A stretch of DNA of 64,000 nt, taken from assembly GCF_903819215.1 (NCBI RefSeq), contig NZ_CAIJCT010000010.1; one strand, written 5' to 3'. Made by a program: the position numbers and the translations under genes. Under the pieces are notes generated by a model. That model was not told the origin of the DNA. It was given only the letters and a program-made list of their open reading frames with translations, and searched no databases. Shown piece by piece: positions 34,497 through 43,343 of the stretch. This DNA comes from Aedoeadaptatus coxii (GTDB lineage: Bacteria; Bacillota; Clostridia; Tissierellales; Peptoniphilaceae). Numbering within the stretch: the stretch's first letter is position 1; each line of letters opens with the position of its first letter.

Positions 34497-35804
34497 ATGG
34501 AAAGACCGATCGTTTGTATTTTAGGCCGCCCAAATGTAGGGAAGAGCACACTGTTTAATGTGCTGACACAATCAAAAATTTCAATAACCGAAGATACGCC
34601 CGGCGTTACTCGGGATCGTATATACGCCAAGGCGACATGGCTAAATCACGAATTTACATTAATCGACACAGGTGGGCTGGATCCTTCCTCTGACGAAGTA
34701 TTTATGCCTGAAATTATCGCCCAAGCGGAAGTGGCTGTAGAAAACGCGGAGGTCATTCTCTTTCTCGTCGACGGAAAAGACGGGTTAACGGAAGTGGACA
34801 GAGAAGTGGCAGACTACATTCGCCGCTTCGGCAAAAAAGTGCTCCTCGTCATTAATAAAATGGATTCCAAACTGGCTCGAGATCATTTATACGATTTCTA
34901 CGAGTTAGGTCTCGGCGAACCTTTTATTATCAGCGCCGAACAATCTCGAGGAATCGGCGATCTACTCGATGCCACTGTGGCATCTTTCCCTGAAGTCGAC
35001 GATGACGACCATCGTGACGAAATTAAAGTGGCCTTTATCGGCAAACCTAATGCCGGGAAATCCTCTTTGGTAAATCGTATTTTAGGCGAAGAACGCTCCA
35101 TCGTTACGAATATTCCGGGCACGACGCGGGATTCGATTCACTCTTTCTTCGAATACGAAGAAACGGATTACGTCTTAATCGATACGGCCGGCCTTAGAAA
35201 GCGTAAGAAGATCAATGAAAAAGTAGAGCGCTATTCCGTCGTACGCACATTACGCAGCATCGAACTTGCCGATGTTTGCGTGCTTCTCGTAGATGCGACA
35301 GAGGGTATAAGCGAGCAGGATTCCAAAATCGCAGGCTACGCCCACGACAACAAGAAGGCCATGATTATCGCTGTCAACAAATGGGACGCCGTAGAAAAAG
35401 ATACCTACACCATGAAACATTTCGAAGCGGAGGTTCGACGAGAGCTTCCCTTCCTGAATTACGCCCCTATGATTTTCATTTCGGCATTAAAAGGTACGCG
35501 GGTTAAGAAACTTCTGGATCTTATTCACGTAGTCAATAATAATTATTCACTTCGTATACAAACAGGTGTGCTGAACGACATTATGAACCGCGCGGTCTTA
35601 ATGAATCAGCCGTCCAGCGATAAGGGCAAGCGGGGTAAATTGTATTACGCCACACAGGTTTCAGCCCGTCCGCCGAAATTTGTGCTTTCGGTGAATGACA
35701 AGGAATTATTCCATTTCACCTATTTACGCTTTTTGGAAAATCAAATTCGTGCGGCCTATCGTTTCGATGGCGTGCCCATTATTATGGAACTTAAAAACCG
35801 ATGA
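34497..35804 (+). CDS. der: Der (EngA) ribosome-assembly GTPase
   Basis: Essential GTPase with two tandem G domains, required for 50S subunit maturation. The 435-residue protein has G1 motifs GRPNVGKS (10-17) and GKPNAGKS (182-189), G3 DTGG and DTAG, G4 NKMD and NKWD, and a C-terminal KH-like domain. GGAGGTGA precedes the ATG. It is the first gene of a der-plsY-gpsA run with overlapping ends. Confidence 0.97.
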   Translation: MERPIVCILGRPNVGKSTLFNVLTQSKISITEDTPGVTRDRIYAKATWLNHEFTLIDTGGLDPSSDEVFMPEIIAQAEVAVENAEVILFLVDGKDGLTEVDREVADYIRRFGKKVLLVINKMDSKLARDHLYDFYELGLGEPFIISAEQSRGIGDLLDATVASFPEVDDDDHRDEIKVAFIGKPNAGKSSLVNRILGEERSIVTNIPGTTRDSIHSFFEYEETDYVLIDTAGLRKRKKINEKVERYSVVRTLRSIELADVCVLLVDATEGISEQDSKIAGYAHDNKKAMIIAVNKWDAVEKDTYTMKHFEAEVRRELPFLNYAPMIFISALKGTRVKKLLDLIHVVNNNYSLRIQTGVLNDIMNRAVLMNQPSSDKGKRGKLYYATQVSARPPKFVLSVNDKELFHFTYLRFLENQIRAAYRFDGVPIIMELKNR

Positions 35805-36385
35805 AGACGGCATTACTTTTCCTTTTATGTTATTTAATCGGCACCATTTCCGGCGCCTACATTGTGGGCATGCTCTTTCGTCATAAAGACATTCGTAAGG
35901 AAGGGAGCGGCAATGCGGGAACCACCAACGCCATACGGGTCATGGGCAAAAAATTAGGTTACACAACATTTGCTATCGACGTATTAAAGGGCGTTGCGGT
36001 CATGCTATGGGTGGCGCCTATGCTCGACGAATCTATTCGTCTCTTCGCGACACTTTTTGTCGTACTGGGTCATGACTACCCCTTTTATTTAGGCTTTCGC
36101 GGCGGAAAAGGCATTGCCACAACCTTCGGCGCATGGGGCACCATTGCGCCGCTATATGTCGCCATTGCCGCTGTAGGCGGTATTTTGACCGGGAAAATTA
36201 GCCGCTATGTAAGTTTAGGTTCTTTGGCATTTCTTTCCGTCGTGTCGATTTTAATGATTTTTTCTTGGAGAGGTAGCACATGGAATGTGCTTGCTATCGT
36301 ACTCGTTTGGATTCTCGGCTTCCTTCGCCATCGCAGTAACATACAACGCATAAGAGAAGGAACAGAGAATAAAGTGGGAGGTTGA
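35801..36385 (+). CDS. plsY: PlsY acyl-phosphate:glycerol-3-phosphate acyltransferase
   Basis: Membrane acyltransferase that makes lysophosphatidic acid from acyl-phosphate and glycerol-3-phosphate. The 194-residue protein has about five membrane spans and the conserved loops GSGNAGTTNAIR, GHDYPFYLGFRGGKGIAT and the C-terminal LRHRSNIQRIREGTE. It overlaps der by 4 nt and is followed by gpsA, which supplies its substrate. Confidence 0.96.
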   Translation: MKTALLFLLCYLIGTISGAYIVGMLFRHKDIRKEGSGNAGTTNAIRVMGKKLGYTTFAIDVLKGVAVMLWVAPMLDESIRLFATLFVVLGHDYPFYLGFRGGKGIATTFGAWGTIAPLYVAIAAVGGILTGKISRYVSLGSLAFLSVVSILMIFSWRGSTWNVLAIVLVWILGFLRHRSNIQRIREGTENKVGG

Positions 36386-36389
36386 TTGT

Positions 36390-37394
36390 TTGAACATCGG
36401 AGTTATCGGATCGGGTAGCTGGGGGAGCGCCATAGGAAATTTATTGGCGACCATCGGCCACGACGTTCATATGTATACCAGAAGCGACGACCAATATCGC
36501 CGTATGAAAGAGTATGGCGACAACCCTCATTATTTAAAAGATTTTCACTTTGCCCCTTCCGTTCAATTTCACTGTGATTTCGACAAAGCTGTTCGAGATA
36601 CGGACGTAATTGTCCTTGCCGTACCTACAGCCGCTATTCGGGAGACGATGGAAAAGATCAGAGAGAACGGATTCCGCGCTATTATCGTCAATTTAGCAAA
36701 GGGATTGGAGCAGGGGAGCCATTTGCGAGTGTCGGAAATAGCGAAAGCAATTCTTCCCGAAAATCCCTTCGTCGTCTTATCCGGGCCGTCCCATGCGGAA
36801 GAGGTGGCCAAGCTTTTGCCCACTACCGTTCTCGTGTGCTCGGAAAATAAGGATATCGCCCTTAAAGTTCAAGATCTCTTTACATACGATGCCTTTCGCG
36901 TCTATGTGCAAGACGACATGATCGGCGTCGAAATAGGCGGCGCGCTAAAAAATATTATTGCATTAGGTGCCGGCTTATCCGACGGACTAGGATACGGCGA
37001 CAACGCCAAGGCGGCCCTTATGACGCGAGGTATTACGGAAATTCAGCGCCTTGGCATCGCCTTAGGCGCCAAGCCCGTAACTTTCCAAGGGCTTTCCGGG
37101 ATCGGCGATTTAATCGTAACCTGCACCAGCGTTCACAGCCGCAATTGGCAATTCGGGAATCGTATCGGCAAGGGCATGGATGTAGAGGAAGCCATCGAGG
37201 ATATCGGTCAGGTTGTGGAAGGTTATAAGACCACAATAGCTGCCTACGAATTGGCGAAGGATATGGGAATCGAAATGCCCATTACGGAAAAACTGTACAA
37301 GGTTCTCTACGGCGGACTTGAACCGCGCCGTGCCGTTTTGGATCTTATGCAACGACCCAATAAACACGAAAACGAGAAGATCTTTTTATTATGA
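36390..37394 (+). CDS. gpsA: GpsA glycerol-3-phosphate dehydrogenase [NAD(P)+]
   Basis: Reduces dihydroxyacetone phosphate to glycerol-3-phosphate for phospholipid synthesis. The 334-residue protein has the dinucleotide site VIGSGSWGSAIG at its start, VLSGPSHAEEV near residue 133, the catalytic-lysine region IGGALKNIIALGAG, and GDLIVTCTSVHSRNWQFG. The start is TTG 36390 behind GTGGGAGG. It overlaps the next gene by 4 nt. Confidence 0.96.
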   Translation: MNIGVIGSGSWGSAIGNLLATIGHDVHMYTRSDDQYRRMKEYGDNPHYLKDFHFAPSVQFHCDFDKAVRDTDVIVLAVPTAAIRETMEKIRENGFRAIIVNLAKGLEQGSHLRVSEIAKAILPENPFVVLSGPSHAEEVAKLLPTTVLVCSENKDIALKVQDLFTYDAFRVYVQDDMIGVEIGGALKNIIALGAGLSDGLGYGDNAKAALMTRGITEIQRLGIALGAKPVTFQGLSGIGDLIVTCTSVHSRNWQFGNRIGKGMDVEEAIEDIGQVVEGYKTTIAAYELAKDMGIEMPITEKLYKVLYGGLEPRRAVLDLMQRPNKHENEKIFLL

Positions 37395-38686
37395 AGCGAC
37401 CGGGAAATTACAAAACAAAACTGCGACGCAAACGTCGATCGAAAATGCGTCGACGGCGACTTTTATTCTTCCTTTTGGCATTGATGATCGTCGCCGCCAT
37501 TTCCTTTCTTGTCTACACTAAATTTGTGGTGGCACCTAAAACGGCTATGCCGCAGGTCGTGGAATATCGTGATGTGGTAAAAGGCAAAGGATACTTGATT
37601 TTTGATGAGAAAGTCGTTTTTACAAAAGCCAACGGCATCGCCATTTACAATGTGCAAGAGGGAAAAAAAGTAGCTAAAAACGTCGCCGTGGCGGATATTA
37701 ACGTCATGAACGACAACTCCAAGGTGAAGGATCAATTAATCCGCATTCAGGCAGCTATCGATTTTAAAAACGACAGTTCAAATGAGGAGGAAAAAGAAGA
37801 CAAACAGCGTGAGGATGAGACGGTCATTCGTAACATTCAACGCTTTATTCGCGACGAAGATTATGAAAAACTCGTCTCCTCCATTAACACCTTGGATTTA
37901 AGTACGAAACATACGGTAAATGTTTCGGAATTGAACGAGCTTTTAAAGCTTTCCATTTCAGATCTTGAAGAAGAAAAAGAAAAGCTTACGGAAAAGATCG
38001 CCTCTACGAGCAACGATTATAAATCGCCCATATCCGGCATCGTCAGCTATACGTTCGATGATTTCAAAAAAGACCTATCCCTTGAACTCCCCGATGAAAC
38101 CTTTACGGCGGATTACTTGAAAAAGGTCAACGTAACCGAAATTACGAGGGGAAAGAGCAAGGTCAAGGAGAAGAGAGCCTTCTTCCGCTGTATCGGCGAT
38201 ACTTTTTATAAAATTGCACTTCCCATCGACGACGTGCGACTTTTGAATCCTTATGTCGGAAAATTTGTACCCGTACGTATTGGAAAAGTTATGACCCAAG
38301 CGTACGTTAAGAATATTAACGAAGATGACAGTGGTACCGTCGCCATTTTGGAATTAAAAGACCACCTGCAACAAGTTTACGTACCTCGAAAGCAAAAGGT
38401 AGTGGTCATTAAGGACACCCTTCCGGCAGTAAAAGTGCCGAAAGAGGCCGTCGTAAAAGGTAAAAAAGGTCAGATGGGCGTTTACGTTAACGCCGTACGC
38501 CACTTCGTAAAATTTATTCCCGTCGACGTATTAGCGGTGCGAGGGAATTACGCCATATTAAGTCTGGGCGACAGCAAACAAACCGTAGCCGTTTCAGGCG
38601 GCAAGCGTGGCAAAACCATTCGCCCGAATGATGAGATTATTATCGAGCCTAAAAAAGTGAATCGGAATAAGATTGTGTATCAATAA
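37391..38686 (+). CDS. HlyD-like membrane-anchored protein
   Basis: A 431-residue protein with a very basic N-terminus (KTKLRRKRRSKMRRRR), a single membrane anchor at about residues 24-44, and an extracytoplasmic part resembling HlyD-family adaptors: a lipoyl-like half, an acidic helical hairpin (about 130-210), a second half SPISGIVSY and C-terminal beta domains. No transporter or outer-membrane partner is next to it. It starts inside gpsA (ATGA) and ends 13 nt before yggS. Similar proteins occur beside the ylmE-sepF division cluster in other Clostridia as far as I recall; the role is not known. Confidence 0.78.
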   Translation: MKRPGNYKTKLRRKRRSKMRRRRLLFFLLALMIVAAISFLVYTKFVVAPKTAMPQVVEYRDVVKGKGYLIFDEKVVFTKANGIAIYNVQEGKKVAKNVAVADINVMNDNSKVKDQLIRIQAAIDFKNDSSNEEEKEDKQREDETVIRNIQRFIRDEDYEKLVSSINTLDLSTKHTVNVSELNELLKLSISDLEEEKEKLTEKIASTSNDYKSPISGIVSYTFDDFKKDLSLELPDETFTADYLKKVNVTEITRGKSKVKEKRAFFRCIGDTFYKIALPIDDVRLLNPYVGKFVPVRIGKVMTQAYVKNINEDDSGTVAILELKDHLQQVYVPRKQKVVVIKDTLPAVKVPKEAVVKGKKGQMGVYVNAVRHFVKFIPVDVLAVRGNYAILSLGDSKQTVAVSGGKRGKTIRPNDEIIIEPKKVNRNKIVYQ

Positions 38687-38699
38687 GGAGTTGGTCAAT

Positions 38700-39389
38700 T
38701 TGTCCGTTATGGAAGAAAATCTGAAGCGCGTGCGCGAAGAAATAGAGAAAAGCCGTGAGCACAGCGTAACAGGCGAAGAGGTAAAACTCATTGCTGTTAC
38801 GAAGACCCACGGCGTCGATGCTATTGAGGAAGCCATTAAACTCGGCGTTACGGATATTGGCGAAAACAAAGTTCAAGAGCTTACGGAAAAAATGGACATT
38901 ATCGGAGATAAGGTTCGCTATCATATGATTGGAAACTTGCAATCAAATAAGGTAAAATATATCTATCGAGATGTCGCTCTAATTCATTCGCTGGATCGTT
39001 TGTCTCTGGCAAAGGAAATTGAAAAGCGCGCCGAGCAAACCGATCATATTGTTCCCTGTTTGGTACAGGTCAATATAGGCGATGAAGCTTCCAAGGGGGG
39101 CTTGGCTTACGACGGCGTGTTGCCTTTTTTAGAATCCATTCTCGACTATGAACACATCAAAGTCGAAGGATTAATGGCAATTGCACCGAATGTAGAGGAT
39201 GAGGCGTATTTAAGAAAACTATTTCGAAAAATGTTCGCCCTCAAAGAAGACATTGAAAGACGCCGGTATGAAGGGGTTCATATGAATCATCTTTCCATGG
39301 GCATGAGTAATGATTTTACCATTGCCATTGAAGAAGGCGCGAACATGGTACGTGTGGGCAGTCGTATTTTTGGAAAACGACATTATTAA
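38700..39389 (+). CDS. yggS: YggS-family pyridoxal-phosphate homeostasis protein
   Basis: PLP-binding barrel protein (YlmE in Bacillus) that keeps PLP and amino-acid pools balanced. The 229-residue protein has the PLP lysine in IAVTKTHGVDAIEEA, GENKVQEL, HMIGNLQSNKVKYI and SMGMSNDFTIAIEEGANMVRVG. The start is taken as TTG 38700, 9 nt behind AAGGAG; the ATG at 38709 is 18 nt away. It directly precedes sepF, the conserved order of the ylm division cluster. Confidence 0.93.
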   Translation: MSVMEENLKRVREEIEKSREHSVTGEEVKLIAVTKTHGVDAIEEAIKLGVTDIGENKVQELTEKMDIIGDKVRYHMIGNLQSNKVKYIYRDVALIHSLDRLSLAKEIEKRAEQTDHIVPCLVQVNIGDEASKGGLAYDGVLPFLESILDYEHIKVEGLMAIAPNVEDEAYLRKLFRKMFALKEDIERRRYEGVHMNHLSMGMSNDFTIAIEEGANMVRVGSRIFGKRHY

Positions 39390-39399
39390 GGAGGAAGAC

Positions 39400-39873
39400 A
39401 TGGCAGATTTCGGCAGTAAATTAAAAAAAGCATTTGGTTTCGGTGACGATTACGATTACGATGACGAGTACGAATACACAGAAGACGAGAAATTCCAAAC
39501 AACGGAAGTAGAACCTATTACGACGACCCGTACACAAAAAGCGGCTCCTTCCGTTCGCCACAAAGATAACGGCAGCGTCCTCAGTATTCAAACCAAGGCG
39601 TCGATGGTTATTACCATTCACGAACCTTTAAGTTACGACGAGTCGCCGAAGATTGTAGACGATCTTAAAGAACGCAAGGCTGTCGTTTTAAACTTTGAAC
39701 AATTGGATCTCGACGTTAAACGGGAAATTTTCGATTTCGTAAACGGCGCTCTTTATGCCATCGAAGGTAAGATTCAAAAGGTAAACAAAGACATTTTCAT
39801 TCTTGCACCGGCAAACATCGCCATCGACGGTTTAAAAGAAGAGCTTCAAAACTCGGGCATTTTCCCCTGGTAA
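39400..39873 (+). CDS. sepF: SepF cell division protein
   Basis: FtsZ-binding septum-assembly protein (YlmF). The 157-residue protein has a short amphipathic N-terminus (MADFGSKLKKAFGF) for membrane attachment, an acidic tyrosine-rich linker (about 16-40), and the SepF core (about 75-150) with KAVVLNFEQLD and FVNGALYAIEGKIQKV. AAGGAGGAAG precedes the ATG. It ends one base before ylmH. Confidence 0.95.
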   Translation: MADFGSKLKKAFGFGDDYDYDDEYEYTEDEKFQTTEVEPITTTRTQKAAPSVRHKDNGSVLSIQTKASMVITIHEPLSYDESPKIVDDLKERKAVVLNFEQLDLDVKREIFDFVNGALYAIEGKIQKVNKDIFILAPANIAIDGLKEELQNSGIFPW

Positions 39874-39874
39874 T

Positions 39875-40642
39875 ATGCTCGACAAGAATTTAATCTTACA
39901 ACATATTCAAGAACCTGAAAAAATCACTATGCTGCGTCATATCCTTGATTTACCGGAGATCGCTTCGAGAAATTATACAGTGACAGCTAGTGATTTTTTA
40001 GATCCTTACGAGCAACGACTCGTACAATCCATTCTTCATCATTTTCCCGATGTCGACGCCCATTTCTATCCGGAAGGGGAGAGAGAACGTAAAATCATCG
40101 TATTTTCACCGCCTTATGTCGAAACGAGCGAGGAAGTGGTTGCCTTTAAATTTCAGCCTAAGGAAGAAGTGAGCCATCGGGATGTTTTGGGATCAATAGT
40201 ATCCATCGGAATAGAGCGAAGCAAAATCGGCGACATCGTCATAGAAGACGGAGTCTATGTCTTTGCAAAAAGGGTAATTGCCAATTTCATCGCACTCACC
40301 CTAACAAAAATAAGACATCAGCCGGTAAAGGGGGAATTGATTCCGATTGACGATGTGCCCGTGCCCGAAGAGCCTTGGGCAAAAAATTCGGCGGTGGTAC
40401 AATCCATGCGAATTGACGCCGTCGTGCGTGCCGTTACACATTTTTCACGAGATGATATTCGGGGAAAACTCGCTAAAGGCTTTATTAAAGTTAACTTTAA
40501 GTCGATTAAAAAGGCTCATGAAGAAATTAAGCCGCGGGATCTCTTGTCGATTAGAGGCTTTGGCCGCATCGCCGTATTCGACGATATAGTCGTAACGAAA
40601 AAGGGAAAAGTCAGATTTACCTACGGAACATTAAAACAATAG
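39875..40642 (+). CDS. ylmH: YlmH-type S4 RNA-binding protein
   Basis: A 255-residue protein of the YlmH family, with an N-terminal domain (about 1-170; RNYTVTASDFLDPYEQ, SHRDVLGSIVSIGIERSKIGDI) and a C-terminal S4 RNA-binding domain (about 180-250; VVRAVTHFSRDDIRGKLAKG). Family members bind ribosomes or stalled 50S-peptidyl-tRNA. In Bacillus ylmG and divIVA flank it; both are missing here, and lspA follows after 7 nt. Confidence 0.92.
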   Translation: MLDKNLILQHIQEPEKITMLRHILDLPEIASRNYTVTASDFLDPYEQRLVQSILHHFPDVDAHFYPEGERERKIIVFSPPYVETSEEVVAFKFQPKEEVSHRDVLGSIVSIGIERSKIGDIVIEDGVYVFAKRVIANFIALTLTKIRHQPVKGELIPIDDVPVPEEPWAKNSAVVQSMRIDAVVRAVTHFSRDDIRGKLAKGFIKVNFKSIKKAHEEIKPRDLLSIRGFGRIAVFDDIVVTKKGKVRFTYGTLKQ

Positions 40643-40649
40643 GAGAACT

Positions 40650-41105
40650 ATGGTCAGTATATTATTAATTGCACTTATCGCGCTGGACCAACTAAGTAAA
40701 TTGTGGGTTCTTGCCAATTTAAAAGGAGCGGAAGCTATGGAAATCATTCCTAATTTCTTCCAACTGCTTTACGTGGAAAATCGCGGAGCCGCCTTCGGTA
40801 TTTTACAAGACGGGCGTCCGCTTTTTATCGTGATTACCCTCGCCGTTATCGGCGGTTTGGTTTACGGCCTTTACGGCAAGCGACACGAACTTAGCCGCGT
40901 CATGGAAATTGCTCTCGTCTTAATCTTAGCCGGCGCCATCGGAAACTTTATCGATCGCCTACGTCTACACTATGTCGTAGACTTTTTATCTTTCAACTTT
41001 TTCGGCCATCCCTTTGCCGTTTTTAATTTGGCAGACAGCATGATCGTCATCGGCACTCTTCTTCTTATCATTCAATTATTTTTGAAAGAAGAGAAAGCGT
41101 CATGA
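40650..41105 (+). CDS. lspA: LspA prolipoprotein signal peptidase
   Basis: Aspartic protease that removes signal peptides from lipid-modified prolipoproteins. The 151-residue protein has four membrane spans and catalytic aspartates D102 (GNFIDRL) and D129 (FNLADS), with the conserved NRGAAFG near residue 44-50. The start overlaps nothing but the stop overlaps the pseudouridine synthase by 4 nt. A lipoprotein substrate is encoded at 47084. Confidence 0.96.
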   Translation: MVSILLIALIALDQLSKLWVLANLKGAEAMEIIPNFFQLLYVENRGAAFGILQDGRPLFIVITLAVIGGLVYGLYGKRHELSRVMEIALVLILAGAIGNFIDRLRLHYVVDFLSFNFFGHPFAVFNLADSMIVIGTLLLIIQLFLKEEKAS

Positions 41106-42007
41106 AGACCCGTTTATTTGTAGCTGATCGGGATGGTGTTCGTCTGGATATCTATTTGGCAGATCAGCTGGAAATGAATCGCTCCCAAATAAAAAACGGC
41201 ATAACATCCGGTCGAATTCTCGTCAACGGAAAAAAAGTAAAGGCGGGCTACAGTTTAAAAACGGGGGATGAAATTCACTTCGAGGAAGAAGAGGAGTACG
41301 TGATCGAGCCGAAAGATTTAGGCGTGAGCATACTCTACGAAGACGATTACATTGCCTGCGTTGACAAACCTTACGGCCTCGTCGTGCACCCCGGCGCCGG
41401 GGAAGAAGAGGAGACCTTGGTTCATCACATCCTCTGGCGTTTCGGCAAAGTGGCAAAGGGCAGCGATCCCTTGCGACCCGGCATCGTTCATCGCCTGGAT
41501 AAAGACACCTCCGGCGTCATGGTCGTCGCCAAGACAGACGAAGCCTATGACGGCCTTATAGAATGTTTTAAAACGCGAGCCGTGGAAAAACGCTACGATG
41601 CCATTTGCCACGGCGTGATTCGCGAAATGGGAACCATCGATTCACCCATAGGTCGCGATCCTCGCCGCCGCACACAAATGGCGGTGAACGTTCATCCATC
41701 CAAACCTGCTCACACGATTTACGAGCCGGTCATGGGTTTTCGCGATTCCACATTATTAAAGGTTCAGATTTTAACGGGAAGAACCCATCAAATTCGCGTT
41801 CACTTGCAATCCATACATCATCCCGTGGTCGGAGATCCCATTTACGGCGTTAAAAGAGAACGTAACGGAAAGCTTTTGCTTCACAGTGCAAGCATCAAAT
41901 TTCGCCACCCCATAACCGACGAAATAATCTATGCGGAAGCTCCCATGCCGGAACGTTTACTTTCATATATACGAAAGGAGGAAGGCGACCTATGCATAAA
42001 ATACTAG
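41102..42007 (+). CDS. rluD: RluD-family 23S rRNA pseudouridine synthase
   Basis: A 301-residue pseudouridine synthase of the RluA/RluD family with an N-terminal S4 domain (about 12-75) and a catalytic domain holding the active-site aspartate in HRLDKDTSGVMVVAKT near residue 138. RTHQIRVHL and GDPIYG are also present. It corresponds to Bacillus YlyB by position after lspA and before pyrR, with which it overlaps by 16 nt. The exact uridine modified is not deduced. Confidence 0.93.
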   Translation: MKTRLFVADRDGVRLDIYLADQLEMNRSQIKNGITSGRILVNGKKVKAGYSLKTGDEIHFEEEEEYVIEPKDLGVSILYEDDYIACVDKPYGLVVHPGAGEEEETLVHHILWRFGKVAKGSDPLRPGIVHRLDKDTSGVMVVAKTDEAYDGLIECFKTRAVEKRYDAICHGVIREMGTIDSPIGRDPRRRTQMAVNVHPSKPAHTIYEPVMGFRDSTLLKVQILTGRTHQIRVHLQSIHHPVVGDPIYGVKRERNGKLLLHSASIKFRHPITDEIIYAEAPMPERLLSYIRKEEGDLCIKY

Positions 42008-42504
42008 ACGAACTGGCAATCAAGCGCGCCATCGCCCGCATTGCCAACGAAATAATCGAAAGCAATAAAGGGCTCGACGACGTGGTGTTGATCGGAATCA
42101 TAACGAGGGGAGAATTTTTGGCTCGTCGCCTTTGTGAAAAGCTGGAGGAAATTGAAAACATTCGCGTCCCCGTCTACAGTCTTAATCCGGAATTTTTCCG
42201 AGATGATCGTCGCCATCACGATTTTAAGGTCATGGATTTTATGGGAAAAATCGACGATAAGCGCGTCGTATTAGTCGACGACGTACTTTACACCGGCAGG
42301 ACAGTGCGCGCCGCTATGGATGCCTTAATGGTGAAAGATCGTCCGCGATCGGTACAGCTGGTAGGTCTTGTGGACAGAGGCCATCGGGAACTTCCCATTC
42401 GCGGCGATTTTATCGGAAAAAATGTTCCCACATCCCAATCGGAAAAAATAATCGTTCATTTAAAAGAATACGACGGGGAAGACGTCGTGTATGTATCGGA
42501 ATGA
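41992..42504 (+). CDS. pyrR: PyrR pyrimidine attenuator/uracil phosphoribosyltransferase
   Basis: UMP-dependent RNA-binding attenuation protein of the pyr genes with uracil phosphoribosyltransferase activity. The 170-residue protein has GIITRGEFLARRL, the PRPP motif VVLVDDVLYTGRTVRAA and LVDRGHRELPIRGDFIGKN. The ATG at 41992 follows AAGGAGGAAGGCG in the end of the rluD-type gene. No pyr biosynthetic gene or PyrR-type binding loop is next to it; a terminator follows. Confidence 0.95.
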   Translation: MHKILDELAIKRAIARIANEIIESNKGLDDVVLIGIITRGEFLARRLCEKLEEIENIRVPVYSLNPEFFRDDRRHHDFKVMDFMGKIDDKRVVLVDDVLYTGRTVRAAMDALMVKDRPRSVQLVGLVDRGHRELPIRGDFIGKNVPTSQSEKIIVHLKEYDGEDVVYVSE

Positions 42505-42511
42505 GAAGAAT

Positions 42512-42546
42512 AAAACTCACGCATCGAAAAGGTGCGTGAGTTTTTT
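42512..42546. terminator. Bidirectional Rho-independent terminator
   Basis: AAAACTCACGCA (42512-42523) pairs with TGCGTGAGTTTT (42533-42544) across a 9-nt loop, flanked by A and T runs; it lies between pyrR and the convergent phosphorylase gene. Confidence 0.93.
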
Positions 42547-42549
42547 CGT

Positions 42550-43275
42550 TTAGAGCAAATCGATTCGCGTTTCTCTCGGTGTGCGATCGGAAGTAAAGAC
42601 TTTGTCGATAGCATCGATGATACGTCCTCGCACGGTTTTGGATTTGGTTATGATCATGTCGTCGCTGACGCCGGTGCAGTAGTTGACGACGTGATTGATG
42701 TTGGCGTAGTGAAGGCCAAGTTCCCTTGCAAGGACTACTTCCGGAACATTGGTCATGCCCACAACGTCGCCGCCGATAGATGCGTAAAATTTTATTTCCG
42801 CCTTCGATTCAAAGCGAGGGCCTTCTGTAGAAACGTAGACGCCACGTGGCAATGTTTCGCCGAAAGCACGTTCGAATTCTTCGTTTAGAATAGGATCGTA
42901 AGGCGTATCCATGGCGATGTGCTTCGCTTCGTTGTGATCGCCGTCATAAAATGTATTGGGTCGTGATTTCGTAAAATCTAAAAAATCTTCCGATAAAACG
43001 ACGGCATCGGGGGCGAATTGTTTTTTCAAACTTCCCACGGCACTGATGCCGTAAACTTCTGTGACGCCTAATTCTTTCAGTGCCCAAATATTGGCGCGGT
43101 AAGGTACTTGATGGGGTGGAATGGTATGATCGGCTCCGTGACGGGAGACGAATACGTAGGGTTTGTCTTTTGGGAAAAATATTTTCGCGTCGCCGTAGGG
43201 AGTGTGCATTAATTTTTCTTCGGCGTTTTGAAAGGGGGCTTCAAAGCCTGTTCCGCCGATAATTCCGTAATACAT
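42550..43275 (-). CDS. MTAP-family purine nucleoside phosphorylase
   Basis: A 241-residue phosphorylase of the methylthioadenosine/methylthioinosine phosphorylase group: GIIGGTGFEAPF at the start, SRHGADHTIPPHQVPYRANIWALKELGV near 45-70, STEGPRFESKAEI and MTNVPEVVLARELGLHYA. Substrates could be MTA, 5'-deoxyadenosine, methylthioinosine or a 6-oxopurine nucleoside; the sequence alone does not settle it. It is transcribed divergently from an MtnA-like isomerase gene 68 nt away, which suggests a shared salvage route. Confidence 0.87.
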   Translation of the reverse strand: MYYGIIGGTGFEAPFQNAEEKLMHTPYGDAKIFFPKDKPYVFVSRHGADHTIPPHQVPYRANIWALKELGVTEVYGISAVGSLKKQFAPDAVVLSEDFLDFTKSRPNTFYDGDHNEAKHIAMDTPYDPILNEEFERAFGETLPRGVYVSTEGPRFESKAEIKFYASIGGDVVGMTNVPEVVLARELGLHYANINHVVNYCTGVSDDMIITKSKTVRGRIIDAIDKVFTSDRTPRETRIDLL

Positions 43276-43318
43276 ATTGACCTCGTTTCTCTCGTTTCTA
43301 TTCTTCCGTTATGGTACT

Positions 43319-43324
43319 ATTATA
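43319..43324 (-). promoter_or_regulatory. Possible -10 box of the phosphorylase gene
   Basis: A perfect TATAAT on the minus strand lies about 45 nt upstream of the phosphorylase ATG. The -35 match is poor. The same intergenic stretch must also drive the plus-strand isomerase, for which TGGTACTAT (43312-43320) is a weak extended -10 candidate. Confidence 0.45.
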
Positions 43325-43343
43325 CATGGAAAGTGAGGGAAAT

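Noticed and set aside
41895..42219. Long minus-strand frames across pyrR and the rluD-type gene
   Set aside because: They are antisense shadows of well-recognised genes with no ribosome sites or family motifs.
42483..42546. PyrR-binding attenuator after pyrR
   Set aside because: The hairpin is an ordinary bidirectional terminator, and no pyr gene follows.
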